Assembly (NCBI GenBank): GCA_026120185.1
Contig: JANUWF010003377.1
Span: 1,189,001 to 1,253,000, forward strand
Length of the DNA: 64,000 bases
Direction: 5' to 3'
DNA from: Voacanga thouarsii
Lineage: Eukaryota; Streptophyta; Magnoliopsida; Gentianales; Apocynaceae
Made by a program: the position numbers and the translations under genes. The notes beneath the pieces were generated by a model. The model was not told the DNA's origin, made no database searches, and saw only the letters and a program-made list of their open reading frames with translations. The stretch's first letter is position 1; every line of letters starts with the position of its first letter. Below are positions 26,279-37,761 of this stretch, in pieces.

Positions 26279-26838
26279 GATTTTGAGATAACCAATCTAT
26301 CGTGAGGATAATATCATAGTCTTCTATGGGTAAACATAGGAGATTTTTATCAATATCAATATCCCACACTCCAAATATACCTTATCACTATTCATCTGTT
26401 TCTCTAAAGGAGTAATAAATATCATCTCATAGGAAACTTTCCTTATTTCCTATCAAAGGAATGAGTAGAATTTGGGTTTACCAAAATCTTTGCTTCTTAG
26501 CTAAGGATAAGAATTCTATCTTCTACAACCATTACTGCGCGAGGATCTAATTTATCCAAAACAACCACTCACGCTTCTACCAATGGTTTGTTTGCTCTAG
26601 ATGTGAAGAGAAAGGTTGGACCCTGATTGTTCCTTTTCAGTCCCAACCTTGGTCCTATATAATTTCTTCTTATATTCACCCATCTCATAGACCTTCTGGG
26701 ATGGAGTAGTTCATGACCTAGTGTTTCTTCACTTCTTTTATTTATCTCCACACCTATCTATTAGACAATATTGTCACCAATAAACATTCTTTTCCTTGTT
26801 CTAGTTGATATTGCTTAAAAATCATTTCAGTGCTAGGT

Positions 26839-26948
26839 TAGCCTCACCTTCCCAGAGGGTCACCCATCACTTCACTACTTCGCCCAAGCACGCTTAACTT
26901 CAGAGTTTTGATGGAATCCAGTGCATTAGTACAGGTATGTTCGCACCC
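26839..26948 (-). pseudogene. 5S rRNA-like segment inside the short-LTR element
   Basis: The minus strand matches plant 5S rRNA nearly end to end: GGGTGCGAACATACC, then AATGCACTGGATTCCATCA, an intact box A region (AAGTTAAGCGTGCTTGGGCG), an intact box C core (GATGGGTGACC) and CTGGGAAG. A run of five T (minus strand, 26,821-26,817) follows about 18 bases after the match and could terminate RNA polymerase III. Base changes are scattered and the last ~10 bases are lost, so it is not a normal 5S gene. Cassandra TRIM elements are known to carry 5S sequence in their LTRs. Here it is internal and linked to gypsy pol. Confidence 0.85.
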
Positions 26949-27472
26949 ACAGCAAAATAAGGCTTTTGGTAGATAAAATATAGTGCAAAAACATTATGCA
27001 AGCGCACATACTCTTAACTACTGTCATAATTGTCATCACTATTTGTATCACACCATACACATAGCGTCCTTAGATACCCAAAGTCCTCTACTCATTATCA
27101 CTACTGATCTCAAAGACTGGGGTCCAAAATCAAAAGATACAAAATAGTATTCAAGCATATTCAGCCTAAGGTCTCCCTGTTCCCAATCTCTGAACTGTTA
27201 TCAGAGTTTTGGGCCATCTCCATTTCCATAATGTATTAGTGCATCATCTTCATTATCCCCTCTATTAGACTTTTTCGAAGATATCACAACTATAACAACT
27301 ATCTCTTCTTTCTAACTCACTAGAAGAGATCATAATTGACTCGGTTCCGTCAGGTTCAGTGTCATGTCTATCTCTATGTCTGGTTTTCTACCTTTAAATC
27401 TATAACTATAAACTCTATTATATACTCTATAATACTCCACCATAGACTTTGAGTTAACTTCCACAACCATTC

Positions 27473-27580
27473 AACCTAAGCTCTAATACCAATTGTATCT
27501 CTCAAAACCATTCAACCTGAGCTCTAATACCTTTTGTAACAACTAAATTCATCAATTTACAACCTTAGCTCTGATACTAA
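27473..27580 (-). repeat. Three tandem primer-binding-site-like motifs
   Basis: On the minus strand the motifs are TTAGTATCAGAGCTAAGG (27,580), AGGTATTAGAGCTCAGG (about 27,531) and TTGGTATTAGAGCTTAGG (about 27,492). They resemble the tRNA-iMet primer site TGGTATCAGAGC and are spaced 41-48 bases apart. The two inner motifs share flanking sequence (GGTTGAATGGTTGTGG/GGTTGAATGGTTTTGA). A fourth related motif, ATTGGTATCAGAG, lies near the 3' end at about 25,503-25,491, preceded by the same GAGAGATACA. Confidence 0.7.
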
Positions 27581-27581
27581 G

Positions 27582-27637
27582 TATAACACTCTATATATCC
27601 AGTCGTAGTGGTCGGACAAGATATGTGGGGTGTTACA
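27582..27637 (-). repeat. 5' LTR of the short-LTR gypsy element (56 bp)
   Basis: On the minus strand it runs from TGTAACACCCC to GTGTTATA and shares a central ACTGGATA block with the other LTR. The start and end are near-perfect inverted repeats of each other. No room for a normal U3 promoter is present. Confidence 0.75.
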
Positions 27638-28489
27638 CTCTATCTCCAAAGATGGTTGAAGTACTTTTATGTTGTCAAAATTGGTTGCGATCTAATTTAT
27701 ATTCTGTTGATCTTCGTGATGCAATGGATCAAGTGGAGAAATATATATATATATAAAAGGCAATTGAGAATAACATTCATTATTGATAGTTTAATCTTAT
27801 TGACTATTTTGTTATTTTCTTTTAAAAAATGGCAATAGCTGACTATATTTATTTATTGTAGAATTTTCAAAACTCTTCATGCACTAAAGCAACTGAGGCA
27901 TTGGGAAAAACAACTCCAATTGTTAGTGATTGAAATTTACCTTCCATATCCAGGCTGGTATATTCTCAAATGTATTTATTTTTTTTCATTTAATCAAATT
28001 AATAATAGTTTGTGATTATTTTTTATAATATGTTTGGTAGATATATTGAAAAGTTTGAAGTTTAACATCTGGTAGAAATTGAAAAAGGATATGAAGCTAA
28101 TCTGTGCTATTTAATTTATTAGCAAAGCATTCTATGAATTTAACTTTATTTAGTTTGTGTTATTGATATTGGGTAATATTTTGATGTTGTATGGAATTAT
28201 GAATTTAACTTTGATAGTTTGTATTATTGAGAAAGGATTGCTTTTTGTAATATTTAATTAATACTTTTACATATATTATTTTATCAAATGTTAGGGAGTA
28301 GTTTATTTACATAGTAAATTATGTACAAACTGACTGAACCAAACCAAATTGAACACAACCCAAATTGGTGGTTTAAAAGTTTAAATAGTTTAGTGTAGTT
28401 TCAAAATTTCCAAACTAAAATATTTGGATTGGGTTAAAAAATAGATAAAATCAAACCAATTCAACCCATTAACAACCCTAATATTCCCA

Positions 28490-29690
28490 TTCGTCTAGCC
28501 ATGGAGGAAGATTTTGTTCGTCCCTAGATGAAGGGAGCCTAGATTTTATCAGGCTTTTACAAGAGGATTTTGAAGTAGATGCCTGATTTTCATATTTCTA
28601 TAGAACCCTCGATTGTTCCAGTATGGATTTCATTCGTTAATTTGCCAATTCATTTTTTTCCCCCAAAAGGTTGTGTTTTCTCAAATGCATTTGCTATTGG
28701 CAAACGTATTTCACTGGATGTGGCTACAATGTCTCTTTCCCATTTGTATTGAATTGGATTTGATGAAGCCGAAACCTAGGGCTTAGATCGGCTAAGAAAA
28801 AGAAGAATCAATATATCGATTACAAGGATGTGCCTCTTTACAGCAAGAATTGCAAGAAAATTGGTTATGTATCAGTCACAATTTTTTAAAAGTTTAGTAT
28901 TTAAATATTTAGAGTTTATTCTTAAAATTTCAATTTTATCAAACGAGTCTTAACATTTGGTGAGCTCTACAACTGCTGATAAGCAACATCATGTTTTGCA
29001 AGCATTCGATAAAGAGGGACCCTCAATTGCAGTGACTGAAAATTTTAGATTTCTAGCAAGTGACGATGCAAGAAAATCAATATCAGTAACTGATACATTT
29101 GTTTCGGATAATGTGTAACATTCTACACAGATTGTTACATATTGTTCAGACAGAAGACTGTTCTGAGCTTGTGGATTTGGCACTAGATATGATGCCTAAC
29201 CTACTCATATGTTGCAAAACATGTTGATTATGGTCAGCATAATATGGAGACTTCAGATTCTCAAATTGTGCACAATTTTAGAAGTAGATTTGATCTAAGA
29301 TGTATTGGATGCTTTGCAATTAGATCCTCAAGAGGTGGATAATGTTTGAATAGGAGCCTCTCATAAGGGGTTATTTAACAGATTCTTCTTCCAACACTCA
29401 TCTTCGACCAAATTTTAAGGTAAAATTACGGCAACATAAAATGCTGACCAAGCAGTTGCAAAAGCAATAGCAGAAGCAAGCATCGGATAACTCTACATAT
29501 GTAGGAAAGAATCTCAAAATTCCATTCCTATTACAGACCTATATGTTGATCTTGTGGAGGATTTTAATGAAGAGGGTTTTATAATTGTTCGACTTTTACA
29601 GAAAAGAAAGAAAAGCAAACAATACTTTGTTCCAAATTGCAACATAGTCACTAGGCAATCAGTTGGAGTTTATAAGATTTAATCTTCCTC
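28490..29690 (+). pseudogene. LINE/L1 ORF1-like (DUF4283, zinc-knuckle) remnant
   Basis: Plus-strand fragments read MPDFHISIEPSIVPVWISF, LPIHFF, NAFAIGKRISLDVAT and YKDVPLYSKNCKKIGY. This is the DUF4283-type N-terminal part of plant LINE ORF1, where a CxxC knuckle would follow. About 28,885-28,950 is interrupted by a fragment carrying the TATCAAACGAGTCTTAA MITE-like end. Coding-like but unrecognised sequence continues to about 29,690 with many stops. The RT half of a LINE is not present. Confidence 0.55.
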
Positions 29691-29942
29691 TAAGGTCTTT
29701 GGCTCTTCTTTTATTTTATTGTTGATTTTTTTTTATAAACAAAAAGGGGTTCATGGCAAATCTCTACCTTCTATAGATGTTTTTGTTTCAATTTAAAAAA
29801 AAATTAAAGATCTCAAAAAAAAAAAATCTCTTAAAATAAATACTTATGTTTGCTAGGTATATAATATTAATTTAATGTTAAATGCTTCTCCCTTTCCCTA
29901 AACAACTTCTCTCAACAGAAAAATAAAAAAGAACATGAAATC

Positions 29943-30293
29943 TGTTATAAAATTTGGGTAGTGTTAGAATAAAATCTATACACTACACACTAATAAAACT
30001 CTAACTATTCTTTGCACAAGAATTTCTCTCTTTCTTTTCTCTCACAATTTTCTCTAATCTTTCTTTCACAAAATAATGGTGTATTACAAGCTTAGAGAAT
30101 AGCTCTATTTATAGAGCTCTAATTAGTGAAATACATCATGGCATACATCATCTTCCACTAATCTTAATTAGTGGTGTCTCCACTAAATGGTGGACATCCA
30201 TAAAAATCTTCTCTAATAATTCACATAAATCTATAATTAGTGGAGCCTCCACTAATTAATGGAGCTTCTAATAATTTTAAGATATTCATAACA
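29943..30293 (-). repeat. Copia 3' LTR (351 bp)
   Basis: Minus-strand ends TGTTATGAAT...TTTATAACA. Contains a TATA box (TATAAATA, 30,113-30,106) followed downstream by AT-rich R/U5-like sequence. Confidence 0.9.
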
Positions 30294-30417
30294 CTCCCCC
30301 TTGGATGTCCATCCATTACATAAAGAATATGCCTCGTTAAAACCTTACTAGATAAAAATCCAGTGGGAAAAAAATCTAGTGAAGGAAAAAGAGTACACTA
30401 TTCTATATGTCTGCTTA

Positions 30418-33400
30418 TTACTCCCCCTGATGAACTGATTCCTTTAAATCTTTAAACCGACGCATATCGATTTTATATTTCAACTTCTCAAATGTTGCAG
30501 TCGGTAAAGTCTTCGTGAAAATATCTGCGAGGTTATCACATGACCGAATTTGTAGCACATCAATTTCATATTTCTTCTAGAGTTCATGAGTAAAGAAGAA
30601 TTTTGGTGAAACATGTTTTGTCCGATCTCCTTTAATATATCCTCCTCGTAATTGAGTTATGCAAGCTACATTGTCTTCATAAAGAGGAGTTAGAATATAT
30701 TTGATCGATGATAATCTACAACTTTCTCGGATATAATGAATCATGGATCTTAGCCATACACATTCTCGACTTGCTTCATGAATGGCTATAATTTCAACAT
30801 GATTTGAAGAAGTAGCTGCTATAGATTGTTTCGTAGAACGCCATGATATAGCAGTATTTCCACATGTAAATAGATAGCCCGTTTAAGAACGTGCTTTATG
30901 TGGATCAGATAAATAACAAGCATCTGCATAACCAATCAATGTTGGGCTGATTTTATTTGAATAAAATAATTCGAGATCAATTGTACCTTGGAGATATCGA
31001 ATGACTTGTTTAATTCCATTCCAATATTATCGTGTTGGTGAAGAACTAAATCTTGCTAATAAATTGACAGCAAAAGCAATATCAGGTCGTGTATTATTAG
31101 CAAGATACATCAATGCACTAATTGCACTGAGATATGGTACTTCAGGACCAAGGAGTTCTTCATCATTTTCTTGAGGTCGGAAAGGATCTTTGTCCACATT
31201 TAATGATCGGACGATCATTGGAATACTCAATGGATGTGCTTTGTTCATGTAAAATCTTTTTAGCACTTTTGCTGTATATGTTGATTGATGAATAAATGTT
31301 CCACTTTCCAAATGTTCAATTTGTAAATTAAGGCAAATTTTGGTTTTACCAAAATCATTGATTTCGAATTCTCTTTTTAAATAATCAATTGTTTATTGGA
31401 ATTGGAGCTCTTCAGGAGTTCCAATAAGATTAATATCATCAACATATATAGCTAATATCACAAATTTAGAATCAAATTTCTTAATAAAAACACATGGACA
31501 TACCTGGTCATTTTGAAATCCCGCTTTCAATAAATATTCACTGAGACGTGTGAACCACATGCGCCTAGATTGCTTCAGGCCATATAATGATTTTTGCAAC
31601 TTGATGGAGTAATTTTCACGAGAATAATGTTTATATGCTTCAGGCATATGAAATCCTTCGAGGATTTTCATATAAACATCATTTTCTAAATTTCAATACA
31701 AGTAAGCAGTGATAACATCTAATAGGCGCATATCTATCTTTTCATGTACTGCCAAACTGATAAAATATCGGAATGTAATAGCATAAAAAATAGGAGAATA
31801 AGTTTCATCATAATCAATACCTGGTCTTTGTGAAAAACCTTAGGCTACTAATCGCTCTTTATATCGAACGATTTCACTCTTTTCATTGCACTTTCGCACA
31901 AATATCCATTTATAGCCAACATGTTTTACACCTTCTGGTGTTCGGACTGTGGGTCCAAAGACTTCACGTTTTGTCAGTGTATTTAACTCCTATTGAATCG
32001 CATCTTTCCATTGCAGCCAATCTTTTCTATGCCGACATTCATCAACTGATATTGGTTCAGGATCATCATTTTCCTGTGTAACATCAAGAGATATATTATA
32101 TGCAAATATATTATCAATAACAGTTTCTATCTGATTCCAACTTCTACCGGAAGTGGTTTAATTGATAGAAATTTTAGTATTACTTTCATCAACTTTTGGT
32201 TCTTTGTCATCAATATGAACATCTGGAACATTTAATCCTCTTTTCTTTTGAGGGTTTTTATCTTTAGAACCAAGAGGTCGGCCACGCTTCTGGTGTGTTT
32301 TTGGCTCAGCAACTATAAGTATAATCTTTTGTTCTGCTGGGACTTCAAGTTAAATAGGAGTATCTATAGTTGGAATATGCGATTTTGTTACTCTTCTGGA
32401 GTCAACAAAAGCGTCTGACATTTGATTTGCAATGCTTTACAAATGTATTATACTATTGAACTCCAAGTTCACACACGCTTGTATGCAGATCAAGATAATT
32501 TATGATGTTATCCAATCAAGATCTTTTTTATGCTGTTTTGGTTCTCCCCCTAATTTAGGGAATAATGATTCATCAAAATGACAATCAGCAAATCTTACTG
32601 TGAATACATCTCCTGTCAGGGGTTCAACATACCTGATAATAGAGGGAGAATCATATCCAACGTATATCCCCTTTCTTTTTTGAGGACCCATCTTTGTACG
32701 TTGATTTGGTGCAATTGGAACATATACAACACCCCCAAAAATTCTTAAATGAGCAATATTTAGTTCTGACCTAAAAGCCAATTGCAAAAGAGAGAATTTA
32801 TGATAATTAACTGGTCTTATGCGTACAGGTGTTGCAGCATATAAAATAGCATGTCCCTAGGTAGATATTGGGAGATTTGTTTTTATTAATAATGGTCTAG
32901 CAATTAATTATAATCGTTTAATCAAATATTCAGCAAGACCATTTTGTGTGTGAACATGAGCTACATGATGTTCAACATTAATCCCAATTGACATGCAATA
33001 TGCATCAAAAGCATGTGATGAAAATTCACTAGTATTATTCAAGTGGACATTTTTAATGTGATGGTCAGGAAATTGTGCTCGTAATTTAATTATTTGAGCA
33101 AGTAATCTCGCAAAACGCCAGGTTGCGAGTAGATAATAAACATACATGTGACCGTCGGGATGATGCATCAATTAAGACCATAAATTATTTGAACGGTCCA
33201 CATAGTGGATCAATAGGTCCACAAATATCTCTGTGAATCCGTTCGAGAAATGTAGGATTTTCAGCTCTTACTTTTACTGGTGATGGTTTAACAATTAATT
33301 TTCCTAGGGAACATACAGTACATGCGAATTTTTCTGATGTTAATATCCTTTTATTTTTTAAAGGATGACCATGTGTATTTTCTATGATTCTTCTCATCAT

Positions 33401-33870
33401 GGTAGATCTCGGATGACCCAACCGGTCATGCCAAATGCTAAAAGTAATAGGATCAGTAAACTTCTGATTTACTAGATGATGAATTTTAATTGTACGTATT
33501 TTTACAAAATATAGGCCAGTAGAAAAAGACGGCAGTTTTTCTAATACAGATTTCTTACCCAAATGCATTTGAGTAATATAAAAATGCTTAATCCCATTTT
33601 CCTCATTTGTTTCAACATGATACCAATTTCTGCGGATATCTTTAAAACTCAATAAATTTCTTCTGGATTTTGAGGAAAATAGTGCCTTATCAATAATAAT
33701 TGTTGTTCCTTTAGGCAACAATATACTAGCTCTTCCGGAGCCCTCAATCACATTTGCACTACCGTTTATCGTATAAATATTTATTTCTCCCATTTTGAGA
33801 TCAAAAAAATATTTCTCATTTTTTTAGTATGGTGTGTGTAGTTCCACTATCAATAATGCATACATCATCA
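30418..33870 (-). pseudogene. Copia pol remnant (protease, integrase, RT, RNase H)
   Basis: In order on the minus strand: retropepsin CIIDSGTTHTI (about 33,865), GAG-pre-integrase WHDRLGHPR with a CxxC pair (about 33,430-33,300), and integrase core starting ICGPIDP (33,210). The second catalytic aspartate block reads LNNTSEF instead of the usual L-D-N. Late integrase is at 32,787-32,500. RT carries YGLKQSRRMWF and the intact catalytic YVDD (about 31,445), then PDIAFAVNLLARFS. RNase H tail is at 30,550-30,418, ending HQGE and a stop. At least four frame breaks separate these pieces. Confidence 0.85.
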
Positions 33871-33890
33871 TTAACAACGGCCATCTGAAC

Positions 33891-33896
<6 letters not shown>

Positions 33897-33927
<31 letters not shown>
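33897..33927. repeat. (AT)n microsatellite inside the copia element
   Basis: AT run between the protease and knuckle coding parts. It is absent from intact copia genes and so arose after insertion. Confidence 0.9.
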
Positions 33928-33929
<2 letters not shown>

Positions 33930-33988
33930 AACGTAAATATTATTAGAATATAATAAAAATGAAAATACAAAAATATCAGGGTAAGGCT

Positions 33989-35056
33989 TTAGTTCTTCCG
34001 GACACTGCTATCACCAATTAAATGGTCTATCCTACCGTCTGAGTGTTCAAAAAAATCCGATACATCCATATGGGTAATATTGATATTAAGATCTTCAAGA
34101 TCAATATCATCATCCTCAACATCATTTATTGGATGTTGAGAAAAATTTGCTTCCACATTTTTATTTTTCAATGAAGGTTGATACAATTCAACTAAATGTT
34201 TAGCCGTACGACAGTTTCGTGACCAATGACCTTTCATGCCACATCTATAACATAAATCCTCATACTTTTCTTTAATTTCTTTTTCTTTTCCCTTATGATC
34301 TTTTCTGTTTCATTTCAGGTGGCCAGTATTTCTCACAATTTGATTATAATTGTGATAAGGGAAATATTAAGCGTGTCTACGACCATAACCACGGCTACGG
34401 CCACGGCCACGACCACAACCACGACTATAACGATGGCTTCTATTGGAGCCAATAGCATTCACTTCTAGGAGTACTGTTGAACCAGTTGGTCTGGCTTCAT
34501 AATTTCTCAATAATAACTCATTATTCTTCTCTGCAATGAGGAGGATAGTAATTAAATCTGTAAATTTTGTATACCCTTTTTCTCGATATTGTTGCTGCAG
34601 GACAATATTTGAGGCATGAAAGGTGGAGAATGTCTTCTCCAACATATCTTCATCAGTCACTTTTTCTCCGCATAATTTTAACTGAGATGTAATTTTATAC
34701 ATTGTGGAGCTATATTCATTCACGGTTTTAAAATCTTGCAACCTCAGGTGCAACCATTCATACCGTGCAGTGGGTAGTACGACCATCTTTAGGTGGTCAA
34801 ATCTTTCTTTTAAATTTACCCACAAGACATATGGATCTTTTTTGGTAAGATATTCCATTTTCAAATTTTCATCGAGATGACGACGAATAAAAATCAAAAC
34901 TTTAACCTTGTGTTGTGCAGATGCACTATTATTTGCTTGAATAGTTTCACTAAGGCTTTCAGCATTTAGATGCATTTCTGCATCGAGAACCCATGACATA
35001 TAATTTTTTCTAGAAATATCAAGGACTACAAATTCGAGTTTAGCGAGGTTAGACAT
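33989..35056 (-). pseudogene. Copia gag remnant
   Basis: Starts MSNLAKLEFVVLDISRKNY at 35,056 and runs through a UBN2-type gag domain (LKERFDHLK, LRLQDFKTVNEY) and an Arg/Gly-rich tail to a stop at about 34,365. The CCHC knuckle (CYRCGMKGHWSRNC, about 34,255-34,210) and a following acidic stretch lie in another frame. Confidence 0.85.
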
Positions 35057-35157
35057 AGAGATCAATAAATGCGTACCTGTCTTCTGACTTTGGTAACGGC
35101 AGAAACTCGTGCTTAGTCTTCTGGCTTTTGTAACGGTAGAGACCCGTACTGATAACG

Positions 35158-35490
35158 TGTTATAAAATTTGGGTAGTGTTAGAATAAAATTTACACACTA
35201 CACACTAATAAAATTCTAACTATTCTTTGCACAAGAATTTCTCTCTTTCTTTTCTCTCACAATTTTCTCTAATCTTTCTTTCACAAAATAATGGTGTATT
35301 ACAAATTTAAAGACTCTAATTAGTGAAATACATCATGGCATACATCATCTTCCACTAATCTTAATTAGTGGTGTCTCCACTAAATGGTGGATATCCATAA
35401 AAATTTTCTCTAATAATTCACATAAATTCATAATTAGTGGAGCTTCCACTAATTAATGGAGCTTCCAATAATTTTAAAATATTCATAACA
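35158..35490 (-). repeat. Copia 5' LTR (333 bp), TATA box deleted
   Basis: Closely similar to the other LTR except that an 18-bp block including CTATAAATAG is missing (compare 30,092-30,121 with about 35,303-35,318). This LTR would drive transcription of the element, so the deletion should silence it. Confidence 0.9.
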
Positions 35491-36180
35491 CAACGATCTT
35501 GATATGTCTATTAAGGGAAGTCTTTATTTTTAAAAGAAAAATAATATGTATTCCCTACATATTATTAATTTCACATGAACTACTTGAGACCTTTCCTTTA
35601 GAAAAGAATATAAAATTCATGGATAGTTATCTTTTTGTAAGAATAAAATGGATAATTATCTTAATTAAAACCCAAAGAAAGGTTTTATAATATTTTATAT
35701 CATATAACAAACCTCCATTCGTTTCACGAACCTTTGCAAAGACAGGAAATAGAAGCTAGTAGTATTTTGTAATCGAAGCTAGTATACTTAAAAACTTGTG
35801 TTATGCATGAATGAAAATCATTTCAAATTAATTTATATTTATGTATTTATTTATTTATTGTGGAAGTTAATTATTACAAATGTTGTAAATTAATTACATA
35901 AATATATTTAAACATTACCAAATATAATTAAATAAATATAAAATAGAAAGGCATTATATGTTGTTGCTATATTTGAGCATAATTTTGTTCCTTCATATAT
36001 TCAATGGAATGCAGAATGTGAATCCAAAATTTCCTTAATAGAAGTTGTGCCACAATAGTAGGAATATTCCTTATGTATAAATATCTAGAAATATGAAAAT
36101 CTTAAAATTTCAAGTTATTATCATGAAAGATTACAAGAGAAGGGGGGGGAATAAATTAAAGGAGAAAATGAGACATTAAT
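35491..36180. other. AT-rich intergenic DNA
   Basis: No gene, RNA or recognisable transposon end seen. Confidence 0.5.
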
Positions 36181-36604
<424 letters not shown>

Positions 36605-37583
36605 TCCAGGAAGAGAGACTTAATTTCTAGCAAACCTAATGGAGGAAGGTTTGAAAGTTTACAATATGTATGGTTGGAAGAAAAAGATGGAAGAAAAAGA
36701 AAGAGAATGTAAATTTGGGTGTAAATAGATTATTTATATCACTTAGTTAAGAATAAAAGATTGAGAAGAAGTAAATTAGGAGAGGAAAAACTCTTCCTTC
36801 ATGTCAGAAAAACTAATCCGTTTAAATTTATATAGATTAAAATATAAATTAAGATAATATTTACCATTTACTTTCCTTTCACTTCAACTAAATAACATAG
36901 AAGTAAATTATGGTTACTTCTCTCAATAGAAATAATAGTTCACTTCCCTCTTCCCCTCCTCCTTTGTAAACCAAATATAGGGTTAGCTGCACTCAATTTT
37001 TTTTTTTTTTTGAGAGAGAGAGAACAATTTAAAGTAAAATTTTTTCATTTTTCCTCTTTTTTTTTTTTTTGCATTAAATGAAGTAATCTAGTTACATTTC
37101 TCATTGGCATGATAGTAATTCAATTCATTAAAATGCAATTTTTGCCAAGTAAAAATTTTGAGTTCAATCTATACACTCCCTTCTCTAATTAAAAAATATA
37201 TATATTCAAATTTCTTAAGTAGGAAAAAAGGCATTTTACATGTGTCAAAACAAATGGTAACAAGTTTTCCATTAAACCTTGTCACAAAACTTACATACCA
37301 TATGTAAACAGAAAATTGTTTTTTAAATTACACCTTACAAAATCAAAATATTTGAAGTTCAACGTTAAATTCTCATATGTCCATTCTTTTCCTCCTTACC
37401 CTCTGTTAAAGTGTCTAATTAATTATGTTGAAATTACTAAAATTTTATACTCGACACGGACTATCTTATCTCTGTGTTTCGATTAAAAGTAGAAAATTTA
37501 ATTAATTAGAAAAATATTTATATAAGATCTTGATTTATGTGTGATTCTAATAGAATGTATAAATGGCATATAAAAATAGAAGG
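36605..37583. other. AT-rich intergenic DNA
   Basis: No gene seen. Homopolymer tracts of T near 36,990-37,005 and 37,058-37,069 only. Confidence 0.5.
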
Positions 37584-37761
37584 GTTAATTTTAGTAACTC
37601 TACCGTACTTTTGGTATATTTGATAATTAGGTATTCAAACTCTTACTTGCTAGATACTCAATTGTCAAAATTGAAAGTTTAGATACTCAATTATCAAAAT
37701 GAAAAGTTTGAATACATAATTGTCAAATATACAAAAGTACGGAAGGGTTATTAAAATTAAC
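37584..37761. mobile_element. Foldback MITE, copy 1 (178 bp)
   Basis: The left arm starts GTTAATTTTAGTAACTCTAC and the right arm read in reverse complement starts GTTAATTTTAATAACCCTTC. The arms stay paired for nearly 60 bases, so the element is almost one hairpin. A related copy lies at 38,561-38,745. Confidence 0.75.

Larger units (their letters stand above)
25233..27637 (-). mobile_element. Ty3/gypsy element with ~55-bp LTRs and a 5S rRNA-like segment
   Basis: Complete structure on the minus strand: LTR 27,637-27,582, primer-binding-like site at 27,580, 5S rRNA-like segment at 26,948-26,839, RT N-terminal piece at 26,278-26,024, integrase piece at about 25,900-25,640, purine tract at 25,300-25,288, and LTR 25,286-25,233. 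TTCTA precedes (25,228-25,232) and CTCTA follows (27,638-27,642), a 5-bp target duplication with one change. The target is hAT transposase coding sequence, and excising the element plus one duplicate restores that frame, which fixes the borders. RT/RNase H is mostly deleted and stops are frequent, so the copy is not autonomous. Confidence 0.8.
25043..28482 (+). mobile_element. hAT transposon remnant, split by a retroelement
   Basis: The C-terminal dimerisation domain of a hAT transposase is recognisable in two pieces. At 25,050-25,232 it reads FDILEWWKMNSEKYLVISQ and, after a frameshift, ACESTFSSGGHILNPFRSFL. At 27,643-27,735 it continues SPKMVEVLLCCQNWLRSNL. The pieces join in frame when 25,233-27,642 is removed. 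The 3' part ends in AACCAAACC-type sequence and ACCCTA near 28,482, like hAT subterminal and terminal sequence. The 5' part is missing: the fragment starts directly at Athila integrase sequence. Confidence 0.75.
29943..35490 (-). mobile_element. Ty1/copia retrotransposon, decayed but full length
   Basis: Two LTRs in the same orientation (29,943-30,293 and 35,158-35,490) enclose minus-strand gag, protease, integrase, RT and RNase H in copia order. After the 5' LTR (right) comes CGTTATCAGTACGGGT, a plausible primer-binding site. Before the 3' LTR (left) is the purine tract GGGGGAG. Coding is broken by several stops and frameshifts. Flanks AAATC and CAACG do not match, so no target duplication is visible. 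Confidence 0.9.

Noticed and set aside
26839..26948. Functional 5S rRNA gene
   Set aside because: Scattered changes, a lost end, no tandem array, and location inside a retroelement all argue for a derived segment rather than a working rRNA gene.
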